DNA of 64,000 nucleotides from Poa pratensis (taxonomy: Eukaryota > Streptophyta > Magnoliopsida > Poales > Poaceae), in the NCBI GenBank assembly GCA_947311845.1, contig CAMZMU010000040.1, forward strand, positions 67,761,564 to 67,825,563. Direction: 5' to 3'. Below the pieces are notes generated by a model. That model made no database searches. It was not told where the DNA came from and was given only the letters and a program-made list of their open reading frames with translations. Both the position numbers and the translations under genes were made by a program. Below, piece by piece: positions 45,487 to 57,057 of the stretch; position 1 is the stretch's first letter, and every line of letters begins with the position of its first letter.

Positions 45487-48347
45487 AGGATGGAGCTCAC
45501 CAACACCCCCCTCTTGCCTCTCCTCCAGCTTCATCTTCTCCAGCTGCAATCGTTGCGCCTGCAGGTAATGCTTGCATCCCCTCTGACGCTCCCATGCCTG
45601 CGGATCATGTGTACATACATGGAAGACAAATACCATGTTGAAACTGTGATGCTACAGGGCTAGAAGAACTGGGAAGGTGGTGATAACAGCGTTTGCTGCT
45701 GGTAGTAGGTGCAGTGCTGATTCTGCATGTTCAGATCCCACTGAGCAGCAAAATGTAGATCCCCTTGGAGGTACGTCGCAGTTGCTAATTTCTGATTAAG
45801 TGACACTAATGTCAAGAGCAACGACACGTTCCTAGTTATTTTGCTTCGGGGAATCTGCCATGAATATCGTTGCTGATTGTGTATGCTTCCCACCAGGAGT
45901 TTGAGGATTGAGACTAGTTTTCGGGGGTTACCTAGTTGGTACAATTGGACATTATTCACTCACAATAAAATTGTATTGCTATCCAACCATTTGACTAAAC
46001 GATAGAAGCGAGAATCAAGAAAATTCTTCTAGTCCGTGTTAATACAATGTTGTCCGATTAAATCTTCCTTGTGTACAGTTGCCTCAGGTCCTGCAAATAC
46101 CCACTGTTATAGAAGGAGAGACTTTGCTGCTGTTGCTATGCTCCCTTTTCTACTTCCTCATGTTGATATGGCGAGTGCGTAAGTACAGTATTCGGTGACT
46201 ATTACATTCCTATTTTGGACTTAATTCTCATAGCTACGATTTTATACATCTGACGATATTAACCTATGTGATCATTATGGCCAATTTGTTTAAATATGCA
46301 AGCATAGGCTAGAACCAAAAAAAAAAAGAAATGGATCATAGGCCTATCAAGTATACCTGTAATAGCGATTTGCAGAAAAGAGTAACCTACTCAAAGTCGT
46401 TTCTTTCTCTTTAAACATCACATTGAACTTTGAGATAGTTGTTTCTCTTTCTTTAAATATCACTGTGATAACCTTAGAGAATTTACCTAATTACGGTTTG
46501 AATTTACAGCGCCGAGTCATATGATGGATCCGTTATTCGAAACGGTGTGAAGAATGTTTTATCCAAGGCCAAAGCTGCTGGTGTGCTTCGTTTGGTTTTC
46601 CATGATGCAGGACTTTTGATATTGGTGATAAATCAGGTTACATCTTATTTATCTATTATCAAAGTTTTATAAAGTTTCTGAGCAGTAGTGCATGCGCTTA
46701 AATCTTATTTGTCTCTTATCAAAGATTGAAAAGTTTCTGAGCAAGGAGTGCATGTGCTTAATAGTGTAATGATATAAACTGGGGATTCAAATATGCTAGA
46801 GTACACTCAAGATATGTAAAAATGGATTTGTGCAAAGTAGAAAAGTAGATAAAAATGATGATTGGTGTCAACATCTTGCAGGTGGCATGAATGGCTCCAT
46901 AATATATGAAGTGACAGACCTGAAAACACTGGACTAAGTAAACCCTTAAAGGTTTTTGTTCTTCAGAAAGTACCTTTACAGCACATCTTCTTCTTTGCTT
47001 GTAGTCATAGATAGTGCCATATCCTACTGAAGGACACCTAACTTGACATATCTACTTAATTGCTTCTGAACTGAACAGGTACTACGAAAAGCAAAAGAAG
47101 GAATCGACCAGATTCAGCAAGGTATGTGCTTTACACATGTGTTATCTGTATTTAACTTAGCTTTTCCTGTATCCTGAAGTCAACTTATTGCTGATTTTTT
47201 GCTAGTGTCATGGGCGGACTTGATTGCAGTGGCTGGTGCTGAGGCAGTTGCACTCTGTGGAGGGCCTGAAATTCCAGTAAGACTGGGCCGATTAGATTCC
47301 AGGTGCAACAGAGTGGTTTGTTCACATTATTACATTATTAACCAACTTTAAGAGATTCCATCCTATTTAGTGTTTTTTCCTTATTCTTCTGAAATAACGT
47401 TTATCATGTAGCACTGCTGATCCTGCCGGTAAACTTCCTGAAGAAACATTGGATGTCGTTGCCTTAAAAACGTCATTCAGCAAAAAGGGCTTTTCGTGAG
47501 TCCAGCTTTTTTTAACAACTTCTGTGAATTTCCGTTGTTATTTTATACTAGTACCTAATGAAACTTGGCTCTGGTGGCCAAAATTGTATATCTGCATATA
47601 ATTTTCCCAATTGATACTTTGCAGGACACAAGAGATGGTCGTTTTATCTGGAGCACACACAATTGGGGGTAAAGGGTTTGGGAATCCAAATGGTTTTGAT
47701 AACCTATTTCAAAATACTCCTTGAGAAGCCGCAACCGACTTCATGTAAGTGATTATTACCATCATGCCCTCTAAATCCATTTGTTAATCATCCCGATGCA
47801 AATTACTTATCTGCGGTGTTCTTATATGAAGCTGGCATGCCGATAGGGTTGCCGACAGATTGGGCACTCACTAAAGATGATGAATGCTTAAGGTATTCTC
47901 TTGGACCAGACATCCGGCTTTGCATTATGTATCCTTCTTAGGGTTCATGACAATATTAGAGCCCAATTATATGATAAAACTAAGAAATAGTTCCGGGAAG
48001 TCCTAGTTTATAATATGCTTGATCATTCACAATCTTCGAACACCATTCGCTTGAACCTCTGTTAATCTTGACTGTGCTCAGTCAGGGTTTAATAATTTTT
48101 AAAATACAAGTGTCTGGGAATTAAAAATTGCTGTTAGGCTGAACTTAGTGTCAAGCTAAACAATCTAAGCCAGATGGATTTTTAGCAATTTTGTTTGCAT
48201 TTACATCAGCGATCAGCTCACTGACATCGGATTCCAAACTGCAGATGGATAAATATCTATGCGGAGGACCAGGATAAATTTTTCGCCGACTTCAGAGATG
48301 CATACACCAAGCTTGTAAATAGCGGAGCCTCGTGGAAAACAACTTAG
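45487..48347 (+). pseudogene. APX-R (ascorbate-peroxidase-related, APX6-like) gene with three frameshifts
   Basis: Exons join as follows: ..-45564, 45658-45770, 46079-46178, 46510-46636, 46882-46951, 47079-47121, 47206-47302, 47412-47495, 47625-47744, 47832-47892 and 48245-48347. The product has a Ser-rich plastid-type leader and the distal heme motif LRLVFHDAG (Phe where classical APX has Trp, typical of APX-R). It then has VSWADLIAVAGAEAVALCGG, the proximal His in VVLSGAHTIGGKGFG, and the tail YAEDQDKFFADFRDAYTKLV. Single bases are missing near 46611 (before TFDIGDKS), 46912 (before RPENTGL) and 47703 (before YFKILLEKP). I could not place the start codon; 45487 is a guess. APX-R proteins are plastid heme peroxidases that remove hydrogen peroxide. 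Confidence 0.85.
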
Positions 48348-49038
48348 TTAGAATTATCAAAAAAGAAAAATCCTCGAATTAGAGTTGCCATTTAGTGCAC
48401 ACAATCTAGAATTACCAAGTCTGTAAAATTTTGCTTGCGCATTCTTTAGCACTTCCCTATTTATTGCCGTGGCTCCTTTGGAGCTTAGGAAATGTACGGC
48501 AAACCAAATGTAATCTCTCGTGCAGCTCACGCACGACAATTGCATGCGGTGCATTGCCGTTGTTGATCCTTCAAATTTGTCTCATAACGAAATGATCAAG
48601 CCTCAAGGTCATGTTTAGATGTACGGCACTGTACCAAAATCCTGTGAAAATGCACGAGATAACAGTTCAAACTCACCTAGAAAATATTCAGTAGTGTTCT
48701 GACCGCAGAAACTGCACGAGCCGTGAAGCCGAACAAGATGACAGCACAGCATGTCAGGGACCACACACTGGCGTCCATGTGTGCAACAGCCGCGAGTGAT
48801 TAGCAGCGAGATGAAAGAGACGAGATCGATGTAGGCAGAAACCAAACGATAAGCTTGATCAGTGGCTGCAGGTCCTCTCTCTCCCTCTGTCCATGCACGG
48901 CTAGAGCTGCTGCTGCCAAGAAGAAGCAGACGATGGAATGAGGCCCACGGCGGCAACCAGACCTTCCTTCTTCCTTGCCAGACACCAACGACCAATCCCC
49001 ACGTCGTCAAGGACAGCTGGAGCAGTAGCAGCCGATCC
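48348..49038. other. APX-R 3' flank and DUF1997 5' flank
   Basis: No separate gene. The plus strand is open in frame upstream of 49039 (from about 48862), and a second frame from 48938 (MRPTAATRPSFFLARHQRP) looks like a plastid transit peptide, so the true start of the DUF1997 protein may lie here. Confidence 0.4.
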
Positions 49039-50529
49039 ATGCAACCGCATCAAGAACAAGAAGAAGGGCGCCTGTCGGTCATGGCGAGTGCGTCGGCAGG
49101 CGACAACGACGTCGCCGGCGCTGACGATGAGTACGGAAGCCAGTCCGTGTCGACGGTGGCGACGACACCGGCAAGGAGGCGGGCACGGCTGTCGGCGAGG
49201 CGGCGGGAGAGCATCAGGCTCCTGGACGTGCTGCCGGACCGGCCCGGCGCGGCGGAGGGCATCGGCGACTTCCTGCGGCACCCCGCCGGCGTGGAGTCCC
49301 TGCTCAACACCAGGGCGCTGCAGAGCTTCGCGCCGGTGGAGTCGGGCTCGGGCACGGCCCCGGACGGCACGTTCAGGTGCACGCTGCACCCCATGGGGTT
49401 CCTGGGCTTCCAGGTCGCCCCCGTCCTCGACCTCCGCGTCAACCCGACCAGCGACGACTGCACCGTCGAGATGCTCTCCTGCAGGGTACGAAGATGCTTA
49501 ATTATTTTCATGGATCGTTTCTCCTTGTGATGCAAAATAATGATCGCTGATCTGTGTTCAATTTGTCTTTGGTGGCAGTTTGAGGGTTCAGACTCAATCG
49601 AGCAGCAGAATGAACTCTTTTCAGGTACACTTTGTGTCCTGAATCCATGCTCAATTATTTCCCTTTCTTTTGGGCTAGAGACTAGTCAGTTAATCATTGA
49701 CAGAAATGAATCTCTGTTAGTGGTGCAATAGTTTCATCATTTAGTTATGTACGTTAGCATTTGTGCAATAGTTTGTGCTAATGTCTCTGCCCAATAGTGC
49801 CATCCCATGATCAGTTGGCTGTTCTTCCAAAAGAAAAGATACCTTAGTCCATGAACAACTTTATCGGAAATATACAATGTGCCTGAGATGGATTTTTCGA
49901 TGTTGGCAGCGGTTATGAGGAACCACATAACATGGGGGGACAACGGTGATCAGGAGCCATGCTTGGACATCGATGTCAACTTGGAGGTCACTCTGGAGGT
50001 GTGTATTCAGTTCAGCTATACAGTACAGCATGCACCTAGAAGAATGAGATCACAATCTCCACAGTTTTGTATTGTAAAAATTTCACCCCGATGAGAATGA
50101 CGCGGTTTTTCGTACAACACGAACCCTGACATTCTTCCTATGTTGATTTTCAGGTGTACACGAAGCCATTCAGCTTGCTTCCGTTGTCAGCAGTGGAGAA
50201 ACCAGGCAACTTGTAAGGCCCTGCATTCTTGTAAAGTATCTGAAATTTATAACAAATGATCTTCTTGATGCTTATAAAGTTAGAATAAGCGGTACGCCCA
50301 TCGAGATTCTTAAGAGCCTGATGATCGCCTCAGTTTGCGCCACTCAATTCCATATATCGTGAAATTGATTTTTTGTCAGTTTCACTTTGATTTCACTAAC
50401 ATTGGCACGCACTGCATGTTTTGCAGGCTAATGCAAGGCCTGCTTGACAGGCTTGTCCCTTTGCTGGGTGAGCAGCTGCTGAGGGACTACCATTCCTGGG
50501 TGCAGCAGCAGCCTCGATCTTCCTCATGA
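49039..50529 (+). CDS. DUF1997 family protein, probably plastid-targeted
   Basis: Five exons join in phase: 49039-49485, 49579-49624, 49910-49998, 50154-50212 and 50427-50529, giving 247 residues from the first in-frame ATG (MQPHQEQEEGRLSVMASASA). Conserved parts are IGDFLRHPAGVESLLNTRAL, MGFLGFQVAPVLDLRVNPTS, VNLEVTLEVYTKPFSLLPLS and the C-terminal GLLDRLVPLLGEQLLRDYHS. DUF1997 proteins are found in cyanobacteria and plants and have no settled biochemical role. A different start upstream, including a transit peptide in another frame at 48938, is possible. Unlike its neighbours this gene shows no frame break in the conserved region. Confidence 0.85.
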
Positions 50530-50979
50530 GTGACTACAGAAAGTCTGGAACTAACACTGCTACGGTAGCACATTCCTGGGTTCATGGCTGGATGGCTTCA
50601 TAAACTTCAGCCGACAGCAGCATCTAGAATCATGAGGAGGCATACATGAATGCATGCATGCATGCGGCTGGTTAATTTGTTGCCGGTGTATCTTGATTTA
50701 TGAGTACACATCAATAAAATTGACCAGGAATAGTGATGTTCATGCTGCAAATCTATGAGGATTCCTGAATCCGAATGAGCAATAATAACAAGGCTGGTAT
50801 CAGCACTTCAGCTTCAAAGAAAGATGGATACTCGATTTTCTTTCAGAATTATCCCAGAACACAACGGGAAAAGAGTATCATCAATTTCGAAAGAAAAAGG
50901 AAATCCCACAACTCAACGGGAAAATAAAGTTCGTCGTTTCAAATTATAATCAACTGTACGTCGTTCAAAAAATGAAAAT
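50530..50979. other. 3' flank of DUF1997 gene
   Basis: A GCATGCATGCATGCATGC stretch lies near 50650 and an AATAAA-like signal near 50713. A T-rich tract on the minus strand (about 50967-50979) would end Pol III transcription of the tRNA. No gene is seen. Confidence 0.4.
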
Positions 50980-51052
50980 TTCCGTCGCCGGGACTTGAAC
51001 CCGGGTCTCTCGGGTGAGAGCCGAGTATCCTAACCACCTAGACTACGACGGA
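50980..51052 (-). tRNA. trnE-CUC: tRNA-Glu (CTC)
   Basis: On the minus strand the acceptor stem is TCCGTCG with CGACGGA, followed by an A discriminator. The D-arm (TAGTCTAGGTGGTTAGGATA) is followed by the anticodon arm CTCGG-CTCTCAC-CCGAG, giving anticodon CTC, and the T-arm CCGGG-TTCAAGT-CCCGG. There is no intron. A T-run follows downstream as a Pol III stop. It is a nuclear-type plant tRNA-Glu. Confidence 0.96.
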
Positions 51053-52829
51053 GATATGCCTTATCTACTCTGATATCATAAAACTTAATGACGACGTTAG
51101 AACGTGAGTACAGCACGAGCATGACATCGCGTCGTTGCATAAGAGAGATATAGCCGAATGGTTTTTGCGTTGACACTTCGCATGCACCAAAAGTGCTTGC
51201 ACCTTAATATATGCCATATTTTTATGTGCAATTTGCAAGGGGATGGCATCATTCTATGACCTCATCACATCTCCAACGGTAGAAACCTTGGACATATCTC
51301 AACTACCTTTTTGACCCAAAATGTAGGTCATGTTAAACATTGACGTCGTCTGTAATATACATTACTTTTGACCACACGAAATAAATATATTACATAAGCA
51401 TTTTTCGTAATAAATTTGGTAATACCAAATTGATGTTTTGGGCACTAGTATATTTATATATCTTTCTAGATCGTCAAATTTAGAAAGTTTTGACTGATGC
51501 AAATTCTAGAAAGACTTACATTTTGGATGAGAGGTACTTGTAAATTCGCGGCATCCTATATGTTGGTTGTTCTTGTCTGCTTTGATTAGGTTACCACAAT
51601 ATATGAATATTAAGAAAACTCGGATATGTTAAATTTTTTCTAGTAGATTTTGCTTTCTTTTTCTAAGTCATATTATGAACGGGTCTATAAATTAGTAGGT
51701 AATATATGCAGAAATATTTTATGAATGGTAGTTTATGTCAAAATAAAATTGTTAAATCAAGTTTTCTAAGCTATTATGGTATGTTCCAATATAGTCCAAA
51801 AGAGGGAAAAGAGAGAAAAACTTAGGACATGCTGAAAAGCCTTCTTTGAAATGAAAACCTCAAAAAATATTTTTTATGTTTCTAGCACTTTGGAAATAAG
51901 TGCTACACTGTTGGAGTATGTATCAATGTATTTATACATAAAAACATGTTTGAATCCATCATACACGTGCATTGTAATTATTGAACTTATACCGTGTATC
52001 GTAACACAACAGCACCAACCATGAAAAAGGGTAATCATCACATTCTGGGCCTCTCTGCTTAGATCAGGGATAAGAAAAGTGTAGTATCATAGTGTTATGC
52101 TATACTGCATACTGTATGAATAAAAGAATGTTAGATTGCTCGTGAGAACATATGAAAGTTTCCAAACAAAAATGCACACAACGAGATTTTCCTTTAGAAC
52201 GTAGTACAAGCGATTTTATTTTTTAGTAAAGCATTTATATGCACTGAATCCTACGGGTCGAACAACCAGCGTAGGAAAAAATCATAAGGACTAAAATCCT
52301 CCAAAAGTCGTTTAATCAAGCTCTGCCACAAACCCTTCATTAGTATACATCTTCCAATCAATATATGTTTGTAATCATCACGATTGTGCGCTAAGAAGGA
52401 TATCTATGAAATTGGAACATGTCTGGTGTTTTCTCTTTTGAAATATAAAAATTTGAATATTTCGCGCCTTCGCGTTTTCTTTTCTTGTTTCTCTCTTCCT
52501 TTGTTTCCTCTTATGCTTTCCGCTACGACATCGGATTCATCACCAAAGAATTTTTGGTGCAATTTCACTTCCATCACATACATAACACAGTCCCCTATTC
52601 AGTAACTGATTAATGTACATCTTAATTTATAGTTACACAACAAGAACACACAAATGACCAGATCAGTCTAGTCTTTCTTCCAGTACACCACTACATATCC
52701 ATGGCTATACTTAGGGTATTTGCGCTACCAATCTGGGACGGCACGCCATGAACACATATAGTAAACAGAACAGCTACATATATAGGAGGTGTAGCTAGCC
52801 CCTAGCCACATGGTCCATGGATCGATCGA
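51053..52829. other. AT-rich intergenic region
   Basis: No coding region, terminal repeats or tandem array recognised. It includes the 3' flank of the ERF gene at its right edge. Confidence 0.45.
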
Positions 52830-53456
52830 TTAGTCGTCGCCCTGCATGATAATGGCCATCAGGTCGGCTATCTCGTCGATGGAGAGCGGGCAGTCGGCTC
52901 CAGCCACAAGGTCATCCATGTCGACGTAGTTCTCGCCGCTGCTACCATGTTGATCAGTAAAAGCGACGCCACCGATGTTAGTAGTTGCATCACCAGTGGC
53001 GTAGGTGGCCGCCATGGCCTCATAGGCGACAGGTCCAGCAGCTGCTGGCGCGGGCACGTGCCGCTGAGCGACGAGGTCGTAGAGCTGGAGGGCGTGCCTC
53101 TCGGCGATGGCCTTGATGTTGGCGCCGGTGAGCCTGGCGCGCCGGTCCTCTGGGATGTCGGGGCGTGGCGCGGCTGGGAAGTTGTAGTAGCGCGTCGGCG
53201 GCAGGGTGTCGCCGTAGAAGCAGAAGAGCGTGGCGTCGTAGGCGAGCGCCGCCTCCTCGGGGTGGCTGAACGTGCCCAGCCACAGCCTGGAGCGGGCGCG
53301 CGGGAAGCGGATCTCAGCTGCCCACCGGCCCCACGGCCGCTGCCGCACGCCCCGAAGCCCCAGGTTCTTGGGCGCCGGCGACATCGAGTTCGCGCCGTGG
53401 AGGTAGGCGCGGCCGCCGGCTTCCTCCCTCCTCATCGCTCCCCAGTTCGCCTCCAT
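52830..53456 (-). CDS. AP2/ERF-domain transcription factor
   Basis: The CDS of 208 residues starts [20 protein letters not shown] and ends [13 protein letters not shown]. The AP2 domain spans about residues 33-92: [20 protein letters not shown], then [20 protein letters not shown] and YYNFP. The first beta strand has Leu where Tyr is usual (LRG for YRG). A downstream helix ([19 protein letters not shown]) and an acidic C-terminus ([20 protein letters not shown]) suggest an activator. The domain recalls DREB-like ERFs, but the subgroup is not certain. A likely acceptor (CTTTCTTGCAG) lies 14 bases before the ATG, so the 5' UTR is probably split; the open frame continues upstream to 53621. Such factors bind GCC or DRE promoter elements in the nucleus. 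Confidence 0.9.
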   Translation of the reverse strand: MEANWGAMRREEAGGRAYLHGANSMSPAPKNLGLRGVRQRPWGRWAAEIRFPRARSRLWLGTFSHPEEAALAYDATLFCFYGDTLPPTRYYNFPAAPRPDIPEDRRARLTGANIKAIAERHALQLYDLVAQRHVPAPAAAGPVAYEAMAATYATGDATTNIGGVAFTDQHGSSGENYVDMDDLVAGADCPLSIDEIADLMAIIMQGDD

Positions 53457-53954
53457 GCACGAGCACCTGCAAGAAAGACACTCGATCGTGCGCGGTGAGG
53501 AAGGAAGAACTGAAGATGAGAGCACACGGTGGTGGGAGATGTACAAGGGGACGGGCAGTACGTACGGTTTTAAGGTGGAGCGACGACGCCGACGAGCGGA
53601 CACGTCGCGGCGCGCATGCATTACTCATTAATAAGGACGTGCCTTGTGTCCACGCGCCGACCTTGGCAAGGTTTACAATGCAAGGTCTGCCCTTACTCCC
53701 ACCTTGTTATTAATGAAGTCAATGCATATTTGTAAATATGAAATTTTAGAGAAAATTATGTATTTCGTCCTCAACTGTATACAAGAATTAGGGGTTTATT
53801 CCCTCACTTTAGTACTCCTCCGTCCAAAAGTAATTAAACAGATTAGACAAATCTGCACAAGTATTTTTGACGGAGGAAGTATCAAATTTCCCAAACCAGA
53901 TTTATTTTGTTCCTGCCTAAAGTGAAATATGGACGCAAAGGTGGGCTGGCAGGG
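53457..53954. other. ERF 5' flank
   Basis: It contains the probable 5' UTR intron and promoter of the ERF gene and the small Stowaway at 53815. Nothing else recognised. Confidence 0.4.
53815..53879. mobile_element. very short Stowaway-like MITE
   Basis: It is 65 bp with ends CTCCTCCGTCCAAAAGTA and TTTTTGACGGAGGAAG, flanked by TA on both sides (53813-53814 and 53880-53881). Confidence 0.75.
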
Positions 53955-54043
53955 CTAGAGAAAGACGTCGATGTGTCAAATTAGGCCCAATAAGGTCATG
54001 TGCACGCCAATGCTGCTTCGGGTGAGTAGAGGGATTAAATTTG

Positions 54044-55439
54044 GGGCCGTGCTGAGCGTCCTCCGGAGGATCGATCGGCGTGAACCTCCGCCTCCCGAGC
54101 CGTCCGATCGAGGCGCGAGGGACCGTCCGATCTCTTTCTTCCTCGCACCTCCTGCGCGCATGCTATCTCCTGCACAAAACATCCCCGCACATGGCCCGAG
54201 CCCCCAACCCCAATCCCGCGCCCAGCACACATCCCGCATGACTCGCGGGCGGGGGCCTGATAGCCGCTCGTCACCCTCACCGTCCCGTGGATCACGGAGA
54301 GAGGCGAGGTGAGGGGCGAGTCGGCCGGCGGCGCGCCGTCGCAGCACTTTGTTGCTCATGGCGGCAAGCTGCTCCTCAGCGGCGAAACACAAACAGCGAG
54401 CGGCAGCTCCGGAGCATCGTTGCATCAACGTGGGGCGTTGTCTTCTGCTCCGGTGAACACGGCCGACAGCACCACCACATGTCGCTCATGGCGCCGCCGC
54501 TTCCTCCTTGCAGCAACCCTGCCCGCCAACGGCAGCATCGCCGCCCAGCTACGGCAGCTCCGCCTCCGGCCGACGGCAGCATCGCCGCCCAGCTACGGCA
54601 GCACCGCCGCACGTCGACGGCAGCAACGCCGCCCAGCTACGGCAGCTCCGCCTCCGGCCGACGGCAGCATCGCCGCCCAGCTACGGCAGCACCGCCGCAC
54701 GTCGACGGCAGCACCGCCGCACGTCGACGGCAGCAACGCCGCCCACCTATGGCAGCTCCGCCTCCGGCCGACGGCAGCATCGCCGCCCAGCTACGGCAGC
54801 ACCGCCGCACGCCGACGGCAGCAACGCCGCCCGCCTATGGCAGCTTCGCCTCCCGCCGACAGTAGCACCGCCGCACGCCGACGGCAGCAACGCCGCCCAC
54901 CTATGGCAGCTTCGCCTCCCGCCGACAGTAGCATCGCCGCCTAGCTACGGCAGCACCGCCGCACGTCGACGGCAGCAACGCCGCCCACCTATGGCAGCTC
55001 CGCCTCCCGCCGACAGTAGCATCGCCGTCCACCGTCCTGCATTGGCAGCACCGCCGCCCGCCGTGTTGCTCCTCACCTTGTCGGGCGGCCATGTTGGGAG
55101 GTAGGCACTCCATGTGTGCAACGCCGGATCCCGGCGCACGGGGCTGGAGAAATGCAGGCGGCGCGCGGACGGTGGCGTCGGTTGAAGGTGGAGGGAGTAC
55201 GCCGGCGCGCGGTGGAGGGAGGTGGAGGTGGGCGGCGCCCGGTGGAGGGAGCTGGAGCTGCGGCCTGAGCTCACTCATGGAGTTCGTCGCGCGATTGGGG
55301 TCGGTGATGGGAAAGGAAACGGAAGAGATAAGGGAGAGGGAGGATTAGGAGCGGTGGGTGTGGGGCCAGCAGGACGCGTGGCACACGCACAATGCGGAGG
55401 ACGCGCGCTCGTATCCTCCGGGGCTTGGAAGCGTTTTCC
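54044..55439. mobile_element. probable Mutator-like element carrying a GC minisatellite
   Basis: It is 1396 bp with a perfect 9-bp duplication TTAAATTTG (54035-54043 and 55440-55448). The ends share a CCGGAGGAT string (plus strand near 54063; from the right CCCCGGAGGATACGAGC), but the inverted repeat is weak. The insertion call is supported by the uninterrupted copy of the flanking sequence at 56108-56128. There is no transposase. Confidence 0.7.
54525..55060. repeat. GC-rich minisatellite with 20-22 base subunits
   Basis: Alternating units such as CGACGGCAGCATCGCCGCCC, AGCTACGGCAGCACCGCCGC and CTATGGCAGCTTCGCCTCCC repeat many times in higher-order blocks. Because the repeat lacks stops in several frames, three overlapping open frames of 190-210 codons appear on the plus strand. 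None looks like a real protein. Confidence 0.85.
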
Positions 55440-57057
55440 TTAAATTTGTCTTGACTCTAGTGTTGTTGAGGGACAAAATATGTACTCTTCTAACAAAATA
55501 TAGGTTGCCGCTATAATGTAGATGGCAAAGATGGTATAGTTAGCAAACTACATTCATATATACTTACACATACATGATCTTCTTGAGCTAATAGATATAT
55601 ACTACATCTCGGTAGATAAATCTCCAGAAAAGAAGATAGATGTAGGATATGCACATGCACACAAAGCTGTTGACCCTGGGTTTTCTAAACAAAATTTGCG
55701 CCTTAATTTATGTCAATTTTGGTCTTTTCTAAAACAAAACTCACAAAATTGTGTCTAGGAATGAACTATTTTTTACCCATCACAGTGTCTGCGCAACATG
55801 ACACGTGTGTTGAGGCCGTCATGACATTTGTATGGGCAAATATGTGATGGTTGTGGGCATGGCCACTAAAACCAAGATATTAGCTAAAACAAGGACCTGA
55901 CAAGTCTATCTCACGCGTTATGGTTAATCTTTCACGGTTGCCAAAACCTTGAAACGAAGCTGCTCGTACATGACGTAGTTGGACACCCTCTCAACTAAAA
56001 ACACGCTAGTGATAGTGATGGGGGGGGGGGATGGCAAGAGAAGGGATGGACGTCCACGTGTTCGCATGTGTCAAATTATGATCAATCAGGTCAAGTCAAC
56101 GCAAGTGGGCAGAGGGATTAACTTTGTCTTGTTTACAAAGGACTAGATTTGATCCCTTTTTTTTACAGCTTTGAAGTCGAGGGACCAAATCCACACTCAA
56201 ATGTAGTTGAGGAACAAAAATATGTAATCTTCTCAAATTTATATGCTACAATGTGTATATCAAAGGTGATATTTTCAAACTACATTTATATATACATGTA
56301 GAGATATAATCTTTTTGAGCCAACAGATAAATATTCGAAAAAAAGATAGATGTAGGCACATGCACACAGATCCGTTCATCTAGAGTTTTCTAAAGCAAAT
56401 TTCACATCTTAATTTATGTCTGTTTTGGTTATAAATGGAACACAATTATGTCGACAACTACATACATGTAGAGATATAATCTTTTTGAGCTAATAGATAA
56501 ATCTTCGAAAAAAAGATAGATGTAGGCACATGCACACAGAGCCGCTCACCCGGAGTTTCCAAAAAAGCACATCTTAGTATGTAGAGTAATGGATTATTTT
56601 CTACCCACCACAATGTCAGGACTAACATGAACATGCTTGTGTCCTTACTGCCCCTGTTGAGGCGCTCATGGCATTTGGGTGGGCCAAATAATTGATGGTC
56701 GTTGGCGCGGTCACTGAAGCTAAGATACTAAAACAAGGATTTGACAAGTGTTTCCCAAACGCTCAGATTAGTTTTTCACGGTTGCCAAAACCCTGAAATG
56801 AAGTGTCCGGACATGACGTAGTTGGACACCCACTCAACTAAAAATACATGTAGTGTTAATGCACTCTGAATTTTTTATAGATGTACCACAAGATGTCTCC
56901 ACAAGTTTTTCGATTTTATTCACTATAGAGCATTATTCTTTTTGATGAAGAAACATCTTGGAGAGAATTTCATGAGACTGTACATGTAAGGAAATCGTTT
57001 CAAGGCAGAGGTTGCTTGTGGAAAATGGTCGATGGTAACTCTGAGTATACATAAATA

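Larger units (their letters stand above)
53955..56865. repeat. diverged local duplication (two long copies plus a partial third)
   Basis: Copy 1 is about 53955-54043 plus 55449-56010; copy 2 is about 56050-56865. Shared strings include ATGTGTCAAATTA, GAGGGATTAA, GATAGATGTAGG, GCACATGCACACA, TTTCACGGTTGCCAAAACC and CATGACGTAGTTGGACACC, in the same order. Inside copy 2 a block around 56270-56385 is repeated at 56455-56560 (ACATGTAGAGATATAATCTT in both). Not coding. Confidence 0.8.

Noticed and set aside
45370..45636. Minus-strand coiled-coil-like frame (LQLEKMKLEERQEGG)
   Set aside because: It is antisense to the first APX-R exon, whose plus-strand reading joins in phase to the plastid leader and peroxidase body.
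54287..55104. Three long overlapping plus-strand open frames in the minisatellite
   Set aside because: They arise from a stop-poor GC tandem repeat read in three phases, with no domain and no start context.
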